Source: an uncultured SAR116 cluster alpha proteobacterium (GTDB lineage Bacteria > Pseudomonadota > Alphaproteobacteria > Puniceispirillales > Puniceispirillaceae). Taken from it: a DNA stretch of 64,000 nt. Where the stretch lies: the NCBI GenBank assembly GCA_902625725.1, contig CACOCY010000001.1, positions 186,001-250,000 on the forward strand. The letters are read 5' to 3'. The notes under the pieces were generated by a model that saw only the letters and a program-made list of their open reading frames with translations, searched no databases and was not told the DNA's origin. The first letter of the stretch is position 1. The number at the start of each line of letters is the position of its first letter. The position numbers and the translations under genes were made by a program. Positions 19,734-29,854 of the stretch are shown piece by piece.

Positions 19734-22382
19734 ATGTCTAACGTAAATGATATACGATCCACATTTTTATCTTATTTTACAAAGAATGGACATCAAGAGG
19801 TAAATTCTAGTTCTCTTGTTCCACAAAATGATCCAACTCTAATGTTTACCAATGCTGGAATGGTGCAGTTTAAGAACGTCTTTACTGGTGTGGAACAGCG
19901 AGACTATAAAAGGGCAGTGACTTCACAAAAGTGTGTGCGAGCAGGTGGAAAGCATAATGACTTAGAAAATGTTGGTTATACAGCAAGACACCACACTTTT
20001 TTTGAAATGTTAGGTAATTTTTCTTTTGGTGATTATTTTAAAGATGATGCAATAGAGCTTGCTTGGAAGCTTCTCACTAAAGAATATGGATTAAGTCCCA
20101 ACAAATTATTAGTGACAGTTTATCATGAGGATGATGAAGCATTTTCGCTTTGGAAAAAAATTGCTGGACTAAAAGAAGATAAAATAATCCGAATTAGCAC
20201 CTCAGATAATTTTTGGTCAATGGGAGACCTTGGTCCATGTGGTCCATGTTCAGAGATATTTTATGACCATGGTGAACACATTTCAGGAGGACCTCCTGGT
20301 TCTGCGGATGAGGATGGAGACAGGTTTATCGAAATTTGGAACCTTGTTTTTATGCAATATGAGCAAACGGAGAAAGGTAGGATAGACTTACCAAAGCCTT
20401 CTATTGACACTGGAATGGGACTTGAGAGAATTGCTGCTGTGTTGCAGGGTAAACATGACAATTATGATATTGATATAATGCATAATTTGGTTGAGTCATC
20501 GGCTCGTGTTTCAAATACGGATATAACAGGGGAGCAATCTGTCTCATTAAGGGTTGTTGCAGACCATTTGCGTTCTGTTGGCTTTCTGATAGCAGATGGC
20601 GTTCTCCCGTCCAATGAGGGTAGAGGCTATGTTTTGCGCAGAATAATGCGTCGCGCAATGAGGCATCTGCATCAGCTAGGATGCCAAAGGCCAGTTATGC
20701 ATTTATTGGTTAATAACTTAGTGCGAGAGATGGGTGGGCATTATCCGGAGTTATATCAAGCGGAAACACTAATTGCTCAAACAATAGAACTAGAAGAGAC
20801 ACGTTTTAAGGACACATTGTCGCGCGGTTTAAAAATTCTTCAAGAAGAATTAGACAATAATGTAGGAAATAATATTTTAGATGGTTCTACAGCTTTCAAA
20901 TTATACGATACATACGGATTTCCATTAGATCTTACTCAGGATTATTTGAGGGGATACGGTTGGCAGGTGGATGTTAAAGGGTTTGATGAAGCAATGTCGA
21001 AACAAAAAAATGCGGCACGTTCTGCGTGGGTTGGATCTGGTGATAAAACTGAAAGCAAGTTATTTTTAGAACTTGCAGATAAAAATGGTAGTACCGAATT
21101 CTTGGGTTACAGTCAGTTATCATCTCAAGCTATTGTTAACAGCATTATTTTTAATAACGAGAAAATTGATGAAGCCTCTGAAAAAGATGAAGTTGTTGTT
21201 GTAACAAATCAAACTCCTTTTTATGCTGAATCTGGAGGTCAACTGGGCGATCTGGGGTATATTTCTTGGTCTAATGGTCTAGCCCAAGTTAAAAATACAA
21301 CAAAAATATCATCACTACATCTGCATCATTGCAGGATTCATAAGGGTAAATTAAAAGTTGATAAACCCGTACAAATGGATGTCGATATTGAAAGGAGAGA
21401 TAAATTACGAGCTAATCATACCTCAACTCATTTACTGCATGAAGCACTGCGGCTGACTCTTGGAGAACATGTCGTTCAAAAGGGTTCTCTTGTATCTCCA
21501 GATAGATTAAGATTTGATTTTTCTCACAGCTCAGCCTTAAATACCGAACAGTTGGTTTTGGTTGAAGATATTATTAATAAACAGGTGCAACTGAATGGAA
21601 TAGTCGACACACGCATTATGACTCAAGAAAGAGCCATTTCTGAGGGTGCCATGGCGCTTTTTGGTGAAAAATATGGAGATGAGGTTAGGGTTGTTATGAT
21701 TGGTAACTCTAACGATATAGCAAAAAAGTCGGCCTGGTCTATTGAACTTTGCGGGGGAACACATGTGGCTAGAACAGGTGATATTGGTCAAATTAAAATT
21801 ATTTCAGAATCTGCTGTTGCCGGTGGCGTTAGAAGAATTGAAGCTGTAAGCCAAGATGCAGCTCGCCAATGGTTTGCAGAGCGAGAAACACTATTAGTTA
21901 AAACAGCAAATCTTTTAAAAACAAAAGTAGAACTTGTCCCTAATCGTGTCTCATCTCTATTAAGTGAGAAGAAAAAGCTAGAAACAGATTTAATTCAATT
22001 GAGGCAAAAACTTGCAACTGGAAATGTCTTAGGAGAAACAAATGTATCTGAAAGAATTGGGTCTTTTAACTTTATTGGCAAAATTCTTGAGAATACGCCT
22101 GCAAAAGAGTTAAAATCACTTGCCGATCAAATCCGTTTAAATGCCTCTGCAACAGTTATATGTCTCATTTCTATACAGAATGACAAAGTATCAATTGTTG
22201 TTTCATTATCTCATGATTGCGAAGGGCAGCTTAACGCAGTTTCATTAGTTCGGGTTGCTGCAGAAGTAATAGGAGGAAAAGGTGGTGGAGGAAGATTTGA
22301 TATGGCTCAGGCTGGAGGAAATAACCCTGAAAAGGTTATGGAAGCAATTTATGCCATCAAAAAAGACTTAATCTCTTCTTAA
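19734..22382 (+). CDS. alaS: Alanine--tRNA ligase
   Basis: Charges tRNA-Ala. The full-length 882 residues have the class II catalytic domain at the N-terminus (LMFTNAGMVQFKNVF; RHHTFFEMLGNFSFGDYF), an editing domain with HTSTHLLHEALR and CGGTHVARTGDIG holding the zinc histidines and cysteine, and the C-terminal C-Ala domain ending in GGKGGGGRFDMAQAGG. The editing-site residues look intact. The 245 bases before it are AT-rich with no clear signal. Confidence 0.97.
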   Translation: MSNVNDIRSTFLSYFTKNGHQEVNSSSLVPQNDPTLMFTNAGMVQFKNVFTGVEQRDYKRAVTSQKCVRAGGKHNDLENVGYTARHHTFFEMLGNFSFGDYFKDDAIELAWKLLTKEYGLSPNKLLVTVYHEDDEAFSLWKKIAGLKEDKIIRISTSDNFWSMGDLGPCGPCSEIFYDHGEHISGGPPGSADEDGDRFIEIWNLVFMQYEQTEKGRIDLPKPSIDTGMGLERIAAVLQGKHDNYDIDIMHNLVESSARVSNTDITGEQSVSLRVVADHLRSVGFLIADGVLPSNEGRGYVLRRIMRRAMRHLHQLGCQRPVMHLLVNNLVREMGGHYPELYQAETLIAQTIELEETRFKDTLSRGLKILQEELDNNVGNNILDGSTAFKLYDTYGFPLDLTQDYLRGYGWQVDVKGFDEAMSKQKNAARSAWVGSGDKTESKLFLELADKNGSTEFLGYSQLSSQAIVNSIIFNNEKIDEASEKDEVVVVTNQTPFYAESGGQLGDLGYISWSNGLAQVKNTTKISSLHLHHCRIHKGKLKVDKPVQMDVDIERRDKLRANHTSTHLLHEALRLTLGEHVVQKGSLVSPDRLRFDFSHSSALNTEQLVLVEDIINKQVQLNGIVDTRIMTQERAISEGAMALFGEKYGDEVRVVMIGNSNDIAKKSAWSIELCGGTHVARTGDIGQIKIISESAVAGGVRRIEAVSQDAARQWFAERETLLVKTANLLKTKVELVPNRVSSLLSEKKKLETDLIQLRQKLATGNVLGETNVSERIGSFNFIGKILENTPAKELKSLADQIRLNASATVICLISIQNDKVSIVVSLSHDCEGQLNAVSLVRVAAEVIGGKGGGGRFDMAQAGGNNPEKVMEAIYAIKKDLISS

Positions 22383-22431
22383 GCTAGACACAAAATGCGG
22401 GCCAGTCCGTTCCCAAATTTCATCTTAAAAA

Positions 22432-23646
22432 TTACGACATAGCCTTTTGCAGGTTAATATCTAGCGTATTTAAAAATTCGTCCGTCGTTTGATAACTTTG
22501 GCTAGAACTTATGAGAATTGCAAGATCCTTGGTCATTTTGCCGCTTTCTATAGTTTTAATACATACCCTTTCTAAGGTGTCTGCAAATTTAACAACCTCG
22601 GCAGTGTCGTCAAATTTACCTCTATAACTAAGCCCTCTTGTCCACGCAAAAATAGAGGCTATAGGGTTCGTTGATGTTTGTTCACCTTTTTGATGTTGAC
22701 GATAGTGACGTGTAACGGTTCCATGTGCAGCCTCTGCCTCGATTGTTTGTCCATCTGGCGTCATTAATACGGATGTCATCAATCCAAGAGAGCCATATCC
22801 TTGAGCAACGGTGTCTGACTGCACATCTCCATCATAATTTTTACAAGCCCATACATAAGCGCCGTTCCATTTCATAGCACATGCTACCATATCGTCTATC
22901 AAACGATGCTCGTAAGTAAGCCCTGCTTTATCGAATTTATCTTTAAATTCCTTTTGATAAACCTCTTCAAACAAATCTTTGAAACGTCCATCATATGCCT
23001 TCATAATAGTATTTTTTGTTGACATATAAACTGGCCATCCAAGGTCCAGACCATAATTCATACACGCTCTAGCAAATCCTCTTATTGATTCGTCAAGGTT
23101 ATACATCGCCATAGCAACGCCACCATCTGGAAAATCAAATACTTCATAAATGGTTGCTTCTTTCCCATCGGATGGCTGAAAAGTCATAGTCAGCTTACCT
23201 GGTCCTTTAATTACCATATCAGTTGCTCTATATTGGTCGCCAAAAGCATGGCGTCCAATAACAATTGGTTTCGTCCAGCCCGGTACTAACCTAGGTACAT
23301 TGTTTGCTATAATTGGCTGTCTAAAAACTGTTCCTCCCAGTATATTTCTTATGGTTCCGTTAGGTGATTTATACATTTTTTTTAGGTTGAATTCTGTAAC
23401 ACGTTGCTCATCAGGTGTAATTGTTGCGCATTTTACACCAACTCTATATTTTTTAATCGCTTCGGCTGCATCTATTGTGACTTGATCATCAGTCTGATCT
23501 CTTGCCTCAATACCGAGATCGTAGTATCTCAAATCGATATCTAAATAGGGATATATTAATTTATTTTTAATTTTCTGCCAGATGATACGAGTCATCTCGT
23601 CGCCATCCATCTCTACAATTGGATTCGTGACTTTAATTTTTTTCAT
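22432..23646 (-). CDS. icd: NADP-dependent isocitrate dehydrogenase (eukaryote-like class)
   Basis: TCA-cycle enzyme that makes 2-oxoglutarate and NADPH. The 404 residues belong to the homodimeric eukaryote-like subfamily: [13 protein letters not shown] at the N-terminus, [16 protein letters not shown] (substrate loop), [18 protein letters not shown] (metal and cofactor site) and [17 protein letters not shown]. It is convergent with alaS, with about 50 bases between the stops. Confidence 0.96.
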   Translation of the reverse strand: MKKIKVTNPIVEMDGDEMTRIIWQKIKNKLIYPYLDIDLRYYDLGIEARDQTDDQVTIDAAEAIKKYRVGVKCATITPDEQRVTEFNLKKMYKSPNGTIRNILGGTVFRQPIIANNVPRLVPGWTKPIVIGRHAFGDQYRATDMVIKGPGKLTMTFQPSDGKEATIYEVFDFPDGGVAMAMYNLDESIRGFARACMNYGLDLGWPVYMSTKNTIMKAYDGRFKDLFEEVYQKEFKDKFDKAGLTYEHRLIDDMVACAMKWNGAYVWACKNYDGDVQSDTVAQGYGSLGLMTSVLMTPDGQTIEAEAAHGTVTRHYRQHQKGEQTSTNPIASIFAWTRGLSYRGKFDDTAEVVKFADTLERVCIKTIESGKMTKDLAILISSSQSYQTTDEFLNTLDINLQKAMS

Positions 23647-23830
23647 AAACTATCCCCCAGATAAAAACTTTATACTTTGATTAAAATGCTCAATAGCAAA
23701 CAAATAAATATTTATTTAATCACCGGCATAATTGAGATAGGCCAGACAATAGACAATTTATCTATAAAATTCAATAATAACACATTGATTTAATGAGCTA
23801 AATGCAAGTTAATTTAAAGCAATACCATTC

Positions 23831-24361
23831 TTAAAAATTATCTAGTAATTCATCAACAGTATTTGCCCAAAAAACGTAGCCTAAGTTAGTATCATGCATG
23901 AACCCATGCTTATTAATGTGAGTGAGCAGCTTTTTCATTGGTTGCCAGAAACCATTACAATCAAATATATGGAATCTGGCTTGTAATATTTTAAGCTGGC
24001 ACCAAGTTAAAACTTCCATAGTTTCATCAAGTGAACCAAGCCCTCCGGGCAATAAAATAAAATCAGTTGTATTTTTATACATCAAACTTTTTCTTTCATG
24101 CATAGAGCTTGTGATGATTAACTCTGTAATTTTTTTATGTCCTATTTCTTGAGACTCCAGAAATTCTGGTATTATCCCTGTTACATGTGCACCACTTGTT
24201 ACAGCACCATCAGCAAATGCACCCATAAGACCAGTTCTCCCACCACCATAAATTATTTTATGGCCTTTAGAGCCAATGATTTGTCCAATGCGAAAAGCCT
24301 CTTCTGAAAATTGAGGAGAACTGCCACTGGCAGCACCTGCAAAAACACATATTGTTTTCAT
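23831..24361 (-). CDS. LOG family protein (TIGR00730 type)
   Basis: 176 residues with a Rossmann-like fold. The two signature motifs are GGGRTGLMGAFADGA near residue 40 and PGGLGSLDETMEVLTW near 105; the latter carries the catalytic Glu of the PGGxGTxxE consensus. LOG proteins are nucleoside 5'-monophosphate phosphoribohydrolases, releasing free base from AMP or cytokinin nucleotides. In bacteria the physiological role is usually uncertain. It is divergent from the LysM gene. Confidence 0.88.
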   Translation of the reverse strand: MKTICVFAGAASGSSPQFSEEAFRIGQIIGSKGHKIIYGGGRTGLMGAFADGAVTSGAHVTGIIPEFLESQEIGHKKITELIITSSMHERKSLMYKNTTDFILLPGGLGSLDETMEVLTWCQLKILQARFHIFDCNGFWQPMKKLLTHINKHGFMHDTNLGYVFWANTVDELLDNF

Positions 24362-24447
24362 TTAATGCCTTTTAAAAAATTTATAATTTTGCATAATAAG
24401 ATAGGTATCTTATCATTAAAATAGTTGTATTAGCTAGGAGCTAATTT

Positions 24448-25701
24448 ATGAAAAATTCTAAATTATGGTTTGTCGGGTTGCTGGCTGTGATTTTAATTGG
24501 GATGTTTTTTGCTATACCTATTAATGATACTTCCATAAACAACACTGAAGTTAGCGAAAAAGAGACGAATTCAATCAAAAATAGCGAGAGCAAAATAGAA
24601 AGCAAAACAAAGTTAGACAATCTAGATCTTGCAGGGACCTCGCAAATTAGATTACAGGTTACTATGGCTCAAGTAAGCCCTGATGGATCTAGTATATTTG
24701 GTGGTGTTGGCCCACCTGGGCAAACAGTACTTTTGTTTAATGGTGATAAAATTATTGCAGAGGCGATAATAAACAATTTAGGGGATTGGATTGCCATCCC
24801 TGAAAAACCACTTGAAGCTGGCTCTCATTTTATACAATTGGGAATTAAACCTAGCCCTGGCGAAAATGAGTTATCTAGATTATCAATTGAGGTTGTATCA
24901 AAAAAAGAGGAGCAGAGTTCACCAAAATTGGATAATTTAGATAAGTTACCGTTGACGCCAGAATCAAAAAATAGTTCTACATCTCCACAAATATTAAATT
25001 CAGATATCTCTGATTTAGCAGTTGTTGTTGATATAGAAGAGGATAAAGAGGAAAAGCCGCTTGTGGTATTTGTCCCAAAATCAGATGCATCAATACCTAT
25101 AGTTGTACAATCACCTGAAATTCTTGATAAAAAATTAGATACAAAAGGTTCAGAAATAGAAACAGATATTGACAGGTTATGGTCTGTGGCATCTGTTCTT
25201 GACACAGCGGATAGTATATCTAATTCAATAGATGAGGCCGAATTTATTCAGATTCGAAGTTTATCATGGGAAGAAAAGTCCAAATTAAGACTCTCTGGAT
25301 TCGCATCTGGTGGACAAAAGATGCGCGCCTATTTTGACGAACAATTCATTGCTTCGATTTCATTGAATAATTCGGTTTCAGATATAAAGACCCGCAGATG
25401 GAGTATGGTTGCAGAAGCATCAATGCAAGCAAATAGAAAACATAGTTTACGCGCGGAATTGTTGGATGCAAATGATATAGTCATAAAAGTATCAGAGCTC
25501 ACAATTAGCGCAGAATCACTAGAAATCGGAAAAGATGGAAGTGATATGATGGTGATTCATAAAGGAGATGCGCTCTGGCGAATTGCCTACAAAACTTATG
25601 GTAAGGGTATTAGATATGTCGATATATTTAAACGAAATAATACCCGTATTAGCGATCCAGATCTTATCTTTCCTGATCAAATATTTGCCATACCAGACTA
25701 A
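24448..25701 (+). CDS. LysM-domain envelope protein
   Basis: 417 residues. A hydrophobic N-terminal segment (about 7-25) serves as signal anchor. A low-complexity, acidic/serine-rich middle follows, with a beta-rich repeat-like part near 60-130 (VSPDGSSIFGGVGPPGQTV) and again near 270-350. The C-terminal LysM motif (about 370-417; MVIHKGDALWRIAYKTYG ... FPDQIFAIP) binds peptidoglycan. It starts a run of closely spaced genes with the decarboxylase-like and phosphotransferase genes. Its precise role is unknown; alphaproteobacterial relatives are simply called LysM proteins. Confidence 0.85.
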   Translation: MKNSKLWFVGLLAVILIGMFFAIPINDTSINNTEVSEKETNSIKNSESKIESKTKLDNLDLAGTSQIRLQVTMAQVSPDGSSIFGGVGPPGQTVLLFNGDKIIAEAIINNLGDWIAIPEKPLEAGSHFIQLGIKPSPGENELSRLSIEVVSKKEEQSSPKLDNLDKLPLTPESKNSSTSPQILNSDISDLAVVVDIEEDKEEKPLVVFVPKSDASIPIVVQSPEILDKKLDTKGSEIETDIDRLWSVASVLDTADSISNSIDEAEFIQIRSLSWEEKSKLRLSGFASGGQKMRAYFDEQFIASISLNNSVSDIKTRRWSMVAEASMQANRKHSLRAELLDANDIVIKVSELTISAESLEIGKDGSDMMVIHKGDALWRIAYKTYGKGIRYVDIFKRNNTRISDPDLIFPDQIFAIPD

Positions 25702-25742
25702 ATTAAAGAGTATTTATCAGTGTTTTTTACGGATTAGATTTA

Positions 25743-26408
25743 ATGGGCAAACCATATGATTATTTAAAAGAGTCGCTGGACTCCCAATCTCCTGCGATGC
25801 CGGTCCGAATATTGACCGGTTCATTTGTTATAATATTTGTTTTTATATGGCCTCCTCTCGGTTTGGTAGGACTTTTAGCATTGCTTTGGGTAGTTTACCT
25901 AACAAATTATCCAGAAGGGACAGACTTATCGAAAGTAAATCCAGATGATATTTTTGCACCAATGGATGGTTTGATAACTTCCATTGATGCTACTTCAACA
26001 CACAAAAGAATTAGAATTTCACAACAAATTTTCACTAATAAATTAATCTTGATGCCTTGTGATGGGAGAATTGACATAAATATGTTTGTAGATGGCTTAT
26101 TTATGCCTCCTAAAATTCCAAATGCGTCTAGCTTAAATGCAAAAAGAGAAATCATTATTAATCAAGATGCCAAACAAATATCTCCAAATAGTAATTCTGA
26201 CATTTCTCTTATTTTATGGGGTAGTCCTTTTGCAAGATATTTGGCGAGTCCGGTATTAGAGGGAAGAAAATTGGTGACAGGCACGCCCATAGCTATTTTA
26301 TTGCTTCACGGAGAAATTGATATACTACTTCCTCTTTATTATAAATTAAAGGTGAAATCAGGAGACTTCTGTATTGCTAGAAAAACAGTGCTTGCAGGGT
26401 CAAACTAA
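25743..26408 (+). CDS. Degenerate phosphatidylserine decarboxylase-like membrane protein
   Basis: 221 residues that align by layout with the short alphaproteobacterial Psd: an N-terminal hydrophobic pair of segments (about 20-55), then FAPMDGLITSI where Psd has SPADGRV, then IRISQQIFTNKLILMPCDG where Psd has the DVHVNRxPxxG region. The C-terminal part has LLHGEIDILLP where Psd has FGSxVDVYLP. The serine that Psd self-cleaves to make its pyruvoyl group is therefore missing, as is the catalytic DVH histidine. It is unlikely to decarboxylate. It lies 12 bases before a CDP-alcohol phosphotransferase, the position of pssA in normal psd-pssA operons. Confidence 0.75.
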   Translation: MGKPYDYLKESLDSQSPAMPVRILTGSFVIIFVFIWPPLGLVGLLALLWVVYLTNYPEGTDLSKVNPDDIFAPMDGLITSIDATSTHKRIRISQQIFTNKLILMPCDGRIDINMFVDGLFMPPKIPNASSLNAKREIIINQDAKQISPNSNSDISLILWGSPFARYLASPVLEGRKLVTGTPIAILLLHGEIDILLPLYYKLKVKSGDFCIARKTVLAGSN

Positions 26409-26419
26409 TTTAGGTCTAT

Positions 26420-27031
26420 ATGTTTGATAATATTCTTTTAAAGCAAACAAAGCCGGCTCTTTCTAAATTAGCCACTATTGCTATAAAAATTGGTATTTCA
26501 GCGAATTCCGCAAGTATCATAGGTTTTATTTTTGGAATTACAGCCGCCTGTCTAGTAGGGTTTGGATATTTTCTTTTAGCACTTATATTTTTTATCTTAA
26601 ATCGTATATTTGATGGTTTAGATGGTGCTATTGCAAGAAAACAACATCCAACCTATCGAGGCGCTTTTTTAGACATTGTTTTTGATTTCATAATTTATAG
26701 TTCTATCCCTTTTGCTTTTGCAATTTATAATAATGATTATAGCTTTGTAGCTTGTTTTTTGATTTTTAGCTTTATCGGCACCGGTACAAGTTTTCTTACT
26801 TACGGGATAATATATTCACAAATTCACAAGAAAAATGAAGAAATAATCGCTGAAAAAAGTTTTTTTTATCTTGGAGGATTAATTGAAGGAAGCGAAACTC
26901 TTTTTTTTATTATTTTAATCCTGTTATTTCCATCTTTTTTTACTCACATAGGTATTTTATTCGGTTGTTTGTGTTGGTTTACAACAATTTCTAGAATCCG
27001 TGCTGGTTGGCGCGACTTTTCCTTGAAATAA
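26420..27031 (+). CDS. CDP-alcohol phosphatidyltransferase family protein
   Basis: 203 residues with about six membrane segments. The family active site is present at about residues 70-92: DGAIAR, then seven residues, then GAFLDIVFD, with all catalytic Asp residues retained (DG..AR....G...D...D). Enzymes of this family swap CMP of a CDP-lipid for an alcohol. The alcohol (serine, glycerol, inositol or other) cannot be read off, and the motif spacing differs from the classic eight-residue gap. It is linked with the decarboxylase-like gene, so phospholipid synthesis in the inner membrane is inferred. Confidence 0.85.
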   Translation: MFDNILLKQTKPALSKLATIAIKIGISANSASIIGFIFGITAACLVGFGYFLLALIFFILNRIFDGLDGAIARKQHPTYRGAFLDIVFDFIIYSSIPFAFAIYNNDYSFVACFLIFSFIGTGTSFLTYGIIYSQIHKKNEEIIAEKSFFYLGGLIEGSETLFFIILILLFPSFFTHIGILFGCLCWFTTISRIRAGWRDFSLK

Positions 27032-27098
27032 AAACCTTATAATTCCATATAGATTTCATAAAAAGTTGCTGTGGTAAGGCCTGTATTGGAGGTAAAAT

Positions 27099-29414
27099 TT
27101 GAAATTTGGAATTGGACAAGCGGTAAAACGAGTTGAAGATCAAGTACTTCTTACTGGGCATGGTAAATTTACAGATGATATTAATATTGGTGAAGGTTTG
27201 TTTGTACATTTTTTAAGGTCTATTCATGCGCATGCTAATCTTAACCTGGTTAATTGTGAGGAGGCATCTAAACTTGATGGAGTTCATCTTATAGCAACTC
27301 AAATTGCATTAGATGAAGAAAATATTGGAGAGATTAATTGTCTCGATTTAGTAACTAATTCAGATGGTACGGAAGTATCAACTACTACTAGACCACCTAT
27401 GGCGAGAGATAAAGTCAGGTCTGTTGGCGATATTATTGCAATGGTAGTTGCAGATACAAAAGAACAAGCGTTAAATGCGGCCGAAATGATAATCATAGAT
27501 TATGAACCGTTGCCAGCAGTTATAGATACAAATGCTGCCTTGGCGCCGGACGCGCCTCAGCTTTACCAAAATTTTCCAAATAATAAGGTCTTTCATTGGC
27601 GAACAGGTAATCATGAAGAAACCTTGCGCGAGTTCGATAAGGCAAATTTAAACGAAGATACAATAATCGAACTCTCTGTTTTAAACAACAGGATAGCTCC
27701 TAATGCGATGGAAATGAGACAGATTTTTGCAATGCCACACCCTCAAGCAGAAGAAGAAGATGAACTACTCATCTGGTGCGGTACTCAAGGAACAGTAAGT
27801 TTGTCAAAGCAAATTGCAAAAGCGCTGAATTTAGAAAATAGTAAGGTTCACTTGCGTTCTGGAAACGTAGGAGGTGGCTTTGGATATAAGATATTTTTAC
27901 ACCCAGAACAGCTTTGCGTGAGTTGGGCTGCCAAAAAACTAAAAAGAGCTGTTCGCTGGCATCAAGAAAGGACTGAAGGCTTCATTAGTGATTTGCAGGG
28001 GCGAGATACATCCAGTTATGCCAAAGCATTAGTAACAAAAACAGGAAAAATAAAGGCTGTTCAATTCCAAAATCATGCTAATCTTGGCAGTTGGTTATCA
28101 AATTTTGGTATTTATGTGCCCACAAAATCTACCTGTCGTACTTTAACAACCCTTTACGACATATCGTATGTTAGTCTTGAGGTTACTGGAGTTGTGACAA
28201 ATACACCGGCAATAGACGCATATAGAGGAGCTGGGCGGCCGGAAGCGAATTATGTCATGGAGCGCTTAATGGATAAAATTGCATTTGACCTCAGTCTTGA
28301 CCGTATTGATGTTAGAAAGGCCAATTTTATTCAGGCTGAACAAATACCCTATAAAACAGTTTGTAGTGGCACCATTGACTCTGGTGACGTGCCCACTTTA
28401 TTTGAGTTAGCACTCAGAAATGCTGATGTTGCAGGTTTTAATGCCAGATATAAAAATAGCTTAAGAAACGGTTGCTTTAGGGGGCTTGGGATTGCTCTTT
28501 ATTTGGAGTCGTGTGGCAACGGAAGAGATGGTGGCGTGGATATACGTTTCAATAGAGATGGAGAGGTCAACATTTATGCCGCACAAATGGAAAACGGCCA
28601 AGGACACCTCACAACGTTAACTCAGATTTTTTCTGATAAGCTTGGATACGACGCTGAAAAGATTAAGGTAATACAGGGTGATTCACGGATTTCTCCGGCA
28701 GGAAATACAGGCGGTGCTAGAATGACGGTTATTCAGGGTTCCGCAATAGCAGAGGCAGCGGAGAAAATATTGGAAAAGGCAGGCGCGTTTGCAGCAAATT
28801 TACTTGAATGCAATCCAAACGAGATAGAATTCGAAGACGGTATTTTTAGACATGCTCAAACTAATGAGACTATCGCAATAGAGTATCTTACAAGCAATCT
28901 TTTTTCCGAGGGTGAGACACATCCATTAAATTTGAAACATGTATATACAACTGCGGGACCAAGCTTTCCATATGGATGCCATATCGTAGAAGTAGAAATT
29001 GATAAGGCAACCTATGTTCCTCAAATAAAGAAATATACTATTACAGATGATGTAGGTGGTGTTATTAATCCTGATACTTTAGGAGGGCAGATACATGGGG
29101 GTGTTGCACAAGGTGTGGGACAGGCATTATATGAAAATTTAGTATATGATGAAACAGGTCAATGCTTATCTGGTTCACTGATAGATTATACCTTGCCTCG
29201 TGCAGACCACTTAACAATGATTTCCCATCACCTTAGCAATACCAGATGTAAGAATAATTATCTTGGGGTTAAGGGGGTAGGAGAGGCAGGTACTATTGGA
29301 GCTCCTCCAGCTGTGGTATCGGCTGTTTGTGACGCATTGTCTCTAGCACATATTGATATGCCGATAACATTCTCTAAAATATGGAAAAATATTAGGAAGA
29401 AAAAGGTTAATTAG
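27099..29414 (+). CDS. Molybdopterin-binding large subunit (CoxL/xanthine dehydrogenase family)
   Basis: 771 residues, full length for the Mo-binding subunit of the xanthine oxidase/CO-dehydrogenase family. Seen are GNVGGGFGYK, the active-site loop AYRGAGRPEANY, GARMTVIQGSA and the catalytic Glu region GVKGVGEAGTIGAPP. The AYRGAGR loop is the type called form II CoxL; true CO dehydrogenases have AYxCSFR. The substrate is therefore probably an aldehyde or heterocycle, not CO. The start is TTG at 27099, six bases after GGAGG. No FAD-binding or 2Fe-2S subunit gene is adjacent, which is unusual. Confidence 0.88.
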   Translation: MKFGIGQAVKRVEDQVLLTGHGKFTDDINIGEGLFVHFLRSIHAHANLNLVNCEEASKLDGVHLIATQIALDEENIGEINCLDLVTNSDGTEVSTTTRPPMARDKVRSVGDIIAMVVADTKEQALNAAEMIIIDYEPLPAVIDTNAALAPDAPQLYQNFPNNKVFHWRTGNHEETLREFDKANLNEDTIIELSVLNNRIAPNAMEMRQIFAMPHPQAEEEDELLIWCGTQGTVSLSKQIAKALNLENSKVHLRSGNVGGGFGYKIFLHPEQLCVSWAAKKLKRAVRWHQERTEGFISDLQGRDTSSYAKALVTKTGKIKAVQFQNHANLGSWLSNFGIYVPTKSTCRTLTTLYDISYVSLEVTGVVTNTPAIDAYRGAGRPEANYVMERLMDKIAFDLSLDRIDVRKANFIQAEQIPYKTVCSGTIDSGDVPTLFELALRNADVAGFNARYKNSLRNGCFRGLGIALYLESCGNGRDGGVDIRFNRDGEVNIYAAQMENGQGHLTTLTQIFSDKLGYDAEKIKVIQGDSRISPAGNTGGARMTVIQGSAIAEAAEKILEKAGAFAANLLECNPNEIEFEDGIFRHAQTNETIAIEYLTSNLFSEGETHPLNLKHVYTTAGPSFPYGCHIVEVEIDKATYVPQIKKYTITDDVGGVINPDTLGGQIHGGVAQGVGQALYENLVYDETGQCLSGSLIDYTLPRADHLTMISHHLSNTRCKNNYLGVKGVGEAGTIGAPPAVVSAVCDALSLAHIDMPITFSKIWKNIRKKKVN

Positions 29415-29816
29415 ATGGTTGATAAAATTGATAAGGGAGATAAAGAATGGAAACTATTGTTATCTCCTGAAAGCTATTACGTAACGAGAAAAGAAGGTAC
29501 AGAGCGTGCTTTCACTGGGAAATATTGGGACCACCATGAAGATGGCAAATATGTTTGTATATGTTGTGGCACACTTTTATTTCATAGTAGTGACAAGTTT
29601 GATTCTGGAAGTGGGTGGCCAAGTTTTACAAAACCATATTCAGAGCTAGTTGCAGAAAAAGAAGATTCTAGCTTTATGATGCAAAGAACGGAAGTTCATT
29701 GTGATAGATGTGATGCTCATCTCGGACATGTTTTTCCCGATGGGCCGCAACCAACTGGTTTGAGATATTGCATTAATTCCGCCTCACTTGATTTCTTGCC
29801 TGAGGACGATGCATAA
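29415..29816 (+). CDS. msrB: Peptide-methionine (R)-S-oxide reductase
   Basis: Repairs oxidised methionine. 133 residues with the zinc-binding pairs CICCG and CDRCDAH, the substrate region [23 protein letters not shown], and the catalytic cysteine in [11 protein letters not shown] near the end. Its ATG directly abuts the TAG of the molybdoenzyme gene, so the two are translationally linked. No msrA is fused or adjacent. Confidence 0.96.
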   Translation: MVDKIDKGDKEWKLLLSPESYYVTRKEGTERAFTGKYWDHHEDGKYVCICCGTLLFHSSDKFDSGSGWPSFTKPYSELVAEKEDSSFMMQRTEVHCDRCDAHLGHVFPDGPQPTGLRYCINSASLDFLPEDDA

Positions 29817-29854
29817 TTAAAACAAAAAATTTCTAAAGAATGATTTAAATTTAT

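Noticed and set aside
27099-29414. Assignment as aerobic CO dehydrogenase large subunit
   Set aside because: The active-site loop is AYRGAGR, not the AYxCSFR of CO-oxidising form I enzymes, and partner genes are missing.
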